Positions 58,588 to 62,500 of a stretch of 62,500 bases of DNA are shown here, in pieces. Location of the stretch: the NCBI GenBank assembly GCA_016946835.1, contig JACVTC010000039.1, positions 1-62,500 on the forward strand, written 5' to 3'. Under the pieces are notes generated by a model, which had not been told where the DNA came from, did no database searches, and was given only the letters and a program-made list of their open reading frames with translations. The stretch is from Neocallimastix lanati (nom. inval.). Its lineage: Eukaryota > Neocallimastigomycota > Neocallimastigomycetes > Neocallimastigales > Neocallimastigaceae. The translations under genes and the position numbers were made by a program. Position 1 is the stretch's first letter, and every line of letters begins with the position of its first letter.

Positions 58588-61545
58588 ATGGATACCAATA
58601 ATCCAATGGTTAATTATCCAACTCCTCCTACAACTTCACATAATTTTTCTGCATTTTCTTTTAATATTAAGAGTGATAGCCAAAATTATCCTTATTCTTA
58701 TTCTCCTACCTTAAATAATTGTATTTCTTCAACTGATAGCTACCCAATAGTATCATCTAATATAAAAACAGAAGATAATACTGCCAGTCCAAATATGAAT
58801 AATTATAACGGCATTAATATGTACAATACTACTAGTATTATATCGGGTAATGATGGTTCCACTCTAAATTCTTCAAATAATAATAACAATAGTTATGGTA
58901 ATACTACAGGTAATACCTATCCTACTTCAAATCAAACTCCTTCTAATGATACCTTTTCTTCCTTCCAATCTTATTCAAATATAAATTATGCTAATATCAA
59001 TAATTCAATACAACCTTTATCCCCAAAAGAAATGTAATATAATATAGAAAAAAAATTTTATTTTTATATACAAATAAAATTTATATAAATTATTATTATT
59101 ATTATTATTATTATTATTTATTATTATTATTTTATTAATAATTAAGGTTATTAATATAATAATATTTTTTTTTTATTTTTTTTTTTTATTATTATTATTA
59201 TTATTTTTTTTATTATATATTTTTTTTTTTTTAAAAAATATATATATATATATATATATAGTTCATATATGGATAAATCACAAGTAATTGTTGATAGTAC
59301 CCAACAAAATACCCCACAAAATTCATTTAATGGTTATAATCAAGAATCAAATCAATCTTCACAACAAAATTATGTAAATTATAATACTTTTTCAGATCAA
59401 AGTAATAATCAATTTAATAATAATAATAATTCAACAGGTATAAATAATAATAGTAATAATTTAACTCTTGATACCTCATTTTCTGGATCAAATAATGATA
59501 CCTCTTCTTCTCTTATGTATGCTAATAATGGTCAAGAAAATAATAACTCCTATGATATTAAAACGCCTACATGTCCTAATAGTCAAATGAATTCTAATCA
59601 AGTCAATACTCCTCCAACGACTCCAATGCCTGAAAAAAGTAAAAAGAAGCGTGGTGATCATATTCATTATAATATTAAGACAAATATGTTTGAGGAAACT
59701 CAACAATACTATGAAATTTTTAACTATGAAAAAACAAAACCTTACAATATTCGAATTATTCCAAAGGTTGATCGTGGTTTTTTCCCTACCGGTCCTGAAA
59801 ATGATTTCACTTGCTATCGTAGAAATTATTTCCAAATAAGTGTGTCATTCACCGCTGATAACATAAAGAATCCTAATGAATTTACAATGCCTTCTGTAAT
59901 GAAATTTGGTGACAGCTTTTTAACTGTTGAAAACTTTTATATTGGTATTTGTGCCAAGGTGAAAGGTGGAACTAAAGCAATTCGTGTCGTTCAACAAACT
60001 GCTAAACGTGAAAAGGGTCCACAAAATAAACCGGTTCCAAAATTGTGTAAGCCTGGTGGTAATCCAAGCTACTATCATGGACTTACTTCTAATCAATCCA
60101 TTGTTACCTTTGAACGTCTTCAATTTAAATCGGCTACACCAAATAGTAGTAAAAGATCTGGTACTCAACAATTCTATACCTTAGTTATTGATTTATATGC
60201 CGATACGACACAACATAAACGTTATAAGGTTGCTTCTATTGAATCTAAACGTCTTATCGTAAGAGGTAGAAGTCCAGGTCATTACGCAGCTAATGGTGAA
60301 TATGATAATATCCCCTTTTCAAATCGTTCTCTTTCCACCTCTTCTACTGAATCCACTACCACCACCACCAACAACACCACCACCAACACCACCACCAACA
60401 ACAACAATACTACCACCAACAACAACAATACTACCACCAACAACAACAATACTACCACCAACAACAACAATACTACCACCAACAACAACAATACTACCAC
60501 CAACAACAACAATACTACCACCAACAACAACAATACTACCACCAACAACAACAATACTACCACCAACGCCTCCACAAATGCCACCTGCACTGCCAATTGT
60601 CCATCCTATTATGGTAATGGTAATCAAGGTTACGGTAATAATGGTAATGATTCATATCCTACAGGTGGTGGTAATAACTACTCCACAGATTATAATAATA
60701 TGGGAGGTGACCTAACGTCGATTTCTTCCAATCAAGATTCCATCAACTATAATAATAACTATACCAATAATCAAAATATGAACTTTATGGCAGCTTCTAC
60801 AAATAATAATCAATTCCAATCCAATATGAATTCCAATCAATCCCCTTATACCCCTTCCTCCTATTCTCAACTTCCATATAATGACAGTGGAAATAGCTAT
60901 GATAATTATAATTCAACTGCATCTTCAGCTAATTCTTCTGCTATTACTGGTACTTCCTATCCTAATGAAAGTGCTGGCACTATCCCTAATAATAATGGTG
61001 GAGATCCTGGTTTTAATTATCAAAATAATAATAATTTTTCATCCACCAATGATTCCTCAAATTCTTATTATTCCTTTAATAATTCTTCTATGGATTCATC
61101 CTCACAAAACGGTTATATGTATCAAACTCCACCATTACAACCTCAACAAAATCCAAGTCCACAATCCATTGATCCTACTCTGACCTATAATGTTTCAAAA
61201 CAAGAGGTAATTAATCCATATTCTACCGATAGTCAAAATGCCTATTCTCCATACGTACAAGGTACTGTAAATCTCTTCCCATCTCAAACTCAATCCTCTG
61301 ATCCATCCTCTTATTCATCAAATAATTATTATCCTCAAAATACTAACAGTAATACTCAAATGTCCCAAAATGTAAATACCGGCAATAATTCTCAATATTA
61401 TTCACAAAATAATCAAGATCTCATATTTTCCACTCTTCCATTCAATCAAACAGATTCCTTTACCACCCCCGATCAATCCAACCTCATTGCTCAAAGTCAA
61501 CAACAACAACAAACATCAAATACTGTAAATTCTATGAATCAATAA
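58588..61545 (+). CDS. NDT80/PhoG-like transcription factor (two exons)
   Basis: Exon 1 is 58588-59033 and exon 2 59262-61545. Joining at GT-AG keeps the frame and gives 909 residues. Residues 1-270 are Ser/Asn/Thr/Pro/Gln-rich and probably disordered. KSKKKRGD (about 274-281) is a likely nuclear signal. The DNA-binding domain is at about 282-493: it contains PYNIRIIPKVDRGFFP, FTCYRRNYFQISV and the family hallmark LIVRGRSPGHY near its end. A Thr/Asn heptad array and a Gln/Asn/Ser-rich tail follow. In other fungi this family controls meiosis (Ndt80), phosphatase genes or, as Vib-1, starvation and cellulase responses; which applies here is unknown. Without splicing the second ATG (59269) would give a 758-residue form with the whole domain. 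A gene desert of about 24 kb lies upstream. Confidence 0.9.
59034..59261 (+). other. Intron of the NDT80-like gene
   Basis: 228 bp, GTAATA at the 5' end and a TA repeat ending in AG at the 3' end. Exon 1 ends in AT and exon 2 begins TTCATATATGG, so removal creates ATT TCA TAT ATG, reading straight into the downstream ORF. Both exons share the same Asn/Ser-rich style, which supports one gene. Confidence 0.83.
60397..60564 (+). repeat. 21-bp coding minisatellite, eight perfect copies
   Basis: Eight exact copies of AACAACAACAATACTACCAC plus C encode NNNNTTT repeated in the NDT80-like protein after its DNA-binding domain. Codons are C-ending and GC-richer than in the rest of the gene. Perfect identity points to recent expansion, and length variation between strains is likely. 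Confidence 0.95.
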
Positions 61546-61558
61546 AATTAAGGAAAAG

Positions 61559-61591
<33 letters not shown>

Positions 61592-62068
61592 TTAAAAGAG
61601 AAAAAGTATTGAACCGAATTTAAATTATATAGCATTCCCAAATTTTATCCATTATTATTTTTTTTTCTTAACAATTTTTTTTTTTTATTTCATTTTAAAT
61701 AAAACGAAAAAAAAAAAAATGTTAAGATAATACAATTATTAATATTATAATATTATTATGGATTACAGTTATTAAATCATTAATATCTTTATTTATAGTT
61801 AATTAAAAAATTTTCTAACTAAAGTGATATTGATCTATAAAGATGATAGATATATTTAAATTTAGTATATATTTTATATTTTTTTAATATATATATAAAT
61901 CATAGATAATTATTTAAATATTTTTAAATTTATTAAAGACATTATTATTATAATTATTATTTTTTAGAAAGAAAAAATTCAAAATCATCGCATTCTTTTT
62001 TTTTTATTATTATTATAATTTTTTTCTTCTTCTTTCTTTACAATAATAAATATTTATTGTTATTTTAT

Positions 62069-62117
<49 letters not shown>

Positions 62118-62500
62118 AAAGATTACATATACGGGTTTTTTTTTTTTTTTTAAAAAAATACTAATTTTATTTTATTTTATTTTTTATTCTTATTATATAA
62201 AATTATTAAATTTAAATTTAAATTTATTTATTAATATTTTTTTTATTTTTTTTTTTTCTTATTATTTTTTTATTTTAAATTTTATTCATATATATTGTTA
62301 TAATATAATATATATACAAAAAGATAGAAATAGAAAAACTTTTATATTTATATATATAAAAGTTTTCTTTTTATTAACAAAATATATTTTTTTACAATTT
62401 AATATAATATTTAAGATAAAAATGTAATATAATATTAATAATATTAAAATAAGATATAAAAATTAAATAAATATAAAAAGAAAAAAATGTTTAGATATAT
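61546..62500. other. 3' flank of the NDT80-like gene
   Basis: A 28-nt A run at 61562-61589, then AT-rich DNA. T31 is followed directly by A14 at 62071-62115. No further gene is seen up to the window edge. Confidence 0.65.

Noticed and set aside
58588-59037. A separate 149-residue gene
   Set aside because: A GT-AG intron joins it in frame to the downstream NDT80-like ORF, and the composition is the same, so it is exon 1.
60282-60627. Pro-, Val- and Gly-rich ORFs over the heptad array
   Set aside because: They are other-frame shadows of the 21-bp repeat in the NDT80-like gene.

Overview
The window is extremely AT-rich eukaryotic DNA, full of homopolymer runs and short tandem repeats. It most likely comes from an anaerobic gut fungus (Neocallimastigomycota). 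The best evidence is a secreted protein at 28960-29847 ending in three fungal dockerin modules (CBM10-like, C...GYPCC...WG...WC), the cellulosome-anchoring module typical of this phylum. A spliced NDT80/PhoG-type transcription factor gene and an intron-containing tRNA-Ile(UAU) gene also fit a fungus.

Layout. 1-3018 is a decayed Ty3/gypsy element on the minus strand, with one intact Gag ORF. 4171-11711 is a complete, apparently young Ty3/gypsy element on the minus strand: 614-bp LTRs that are almost identical, a 4-bp target duplication, a tRNA-like primer-binding site, intact Gag and Pol ORFs, and a textbook -1 frameshift signal between them. It ends only 14 bp upstream of the tRNA-Ile(UAU) gene at 11726-11818, the position expected for a Pol III-targeted integration. 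12411-14240 is an AAT microsatellite split by a 1.28-kb LTR element without coding capacity (TRIM-like). 14245-19520 holds decayed Ty1/copia remains. 19804-23059 is a Mutator-like element (MULE) with perfect 49-bp terminal inverted repeats and an intact FLYWCH-type transposase. A second, broken MULE on the opposite strand (about 23069-27204) follows, and contains a 2.4-kb inverted pair of satellite arrays.

27290-27488 is a broken copy of the 3' end of the dockerin gene, about 1.5 kb upstream of the intact gene. 31870-33595 is a less AT-rich island with short coding-like stretches. From about 34 kb to 58.5 kb there is a gene desert of homopolymers and microsatellites, broken by a few GC-richer hairpins and TGACGT-type sites. 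The window ends with the NDT80/PhoG-like gene: exon 1 58588-59033, a 228-bp GT-AG intron, exon 2 59262-61545, 909 residues in all.

The host genes I can support are the tRNA, the dockerin protein and the NDT80-like regulator. Almost everything else is mobile DNA, its remains, or simple repeats. The most unusual items are the frameshift cassette, the element next to the tRNA gene, the interleaved inverted repeats at 22541-22835, the inverted satellite arrays, and the dockerin protein with a protease-propeptide-like N-terminal domain and no visible enzyme.
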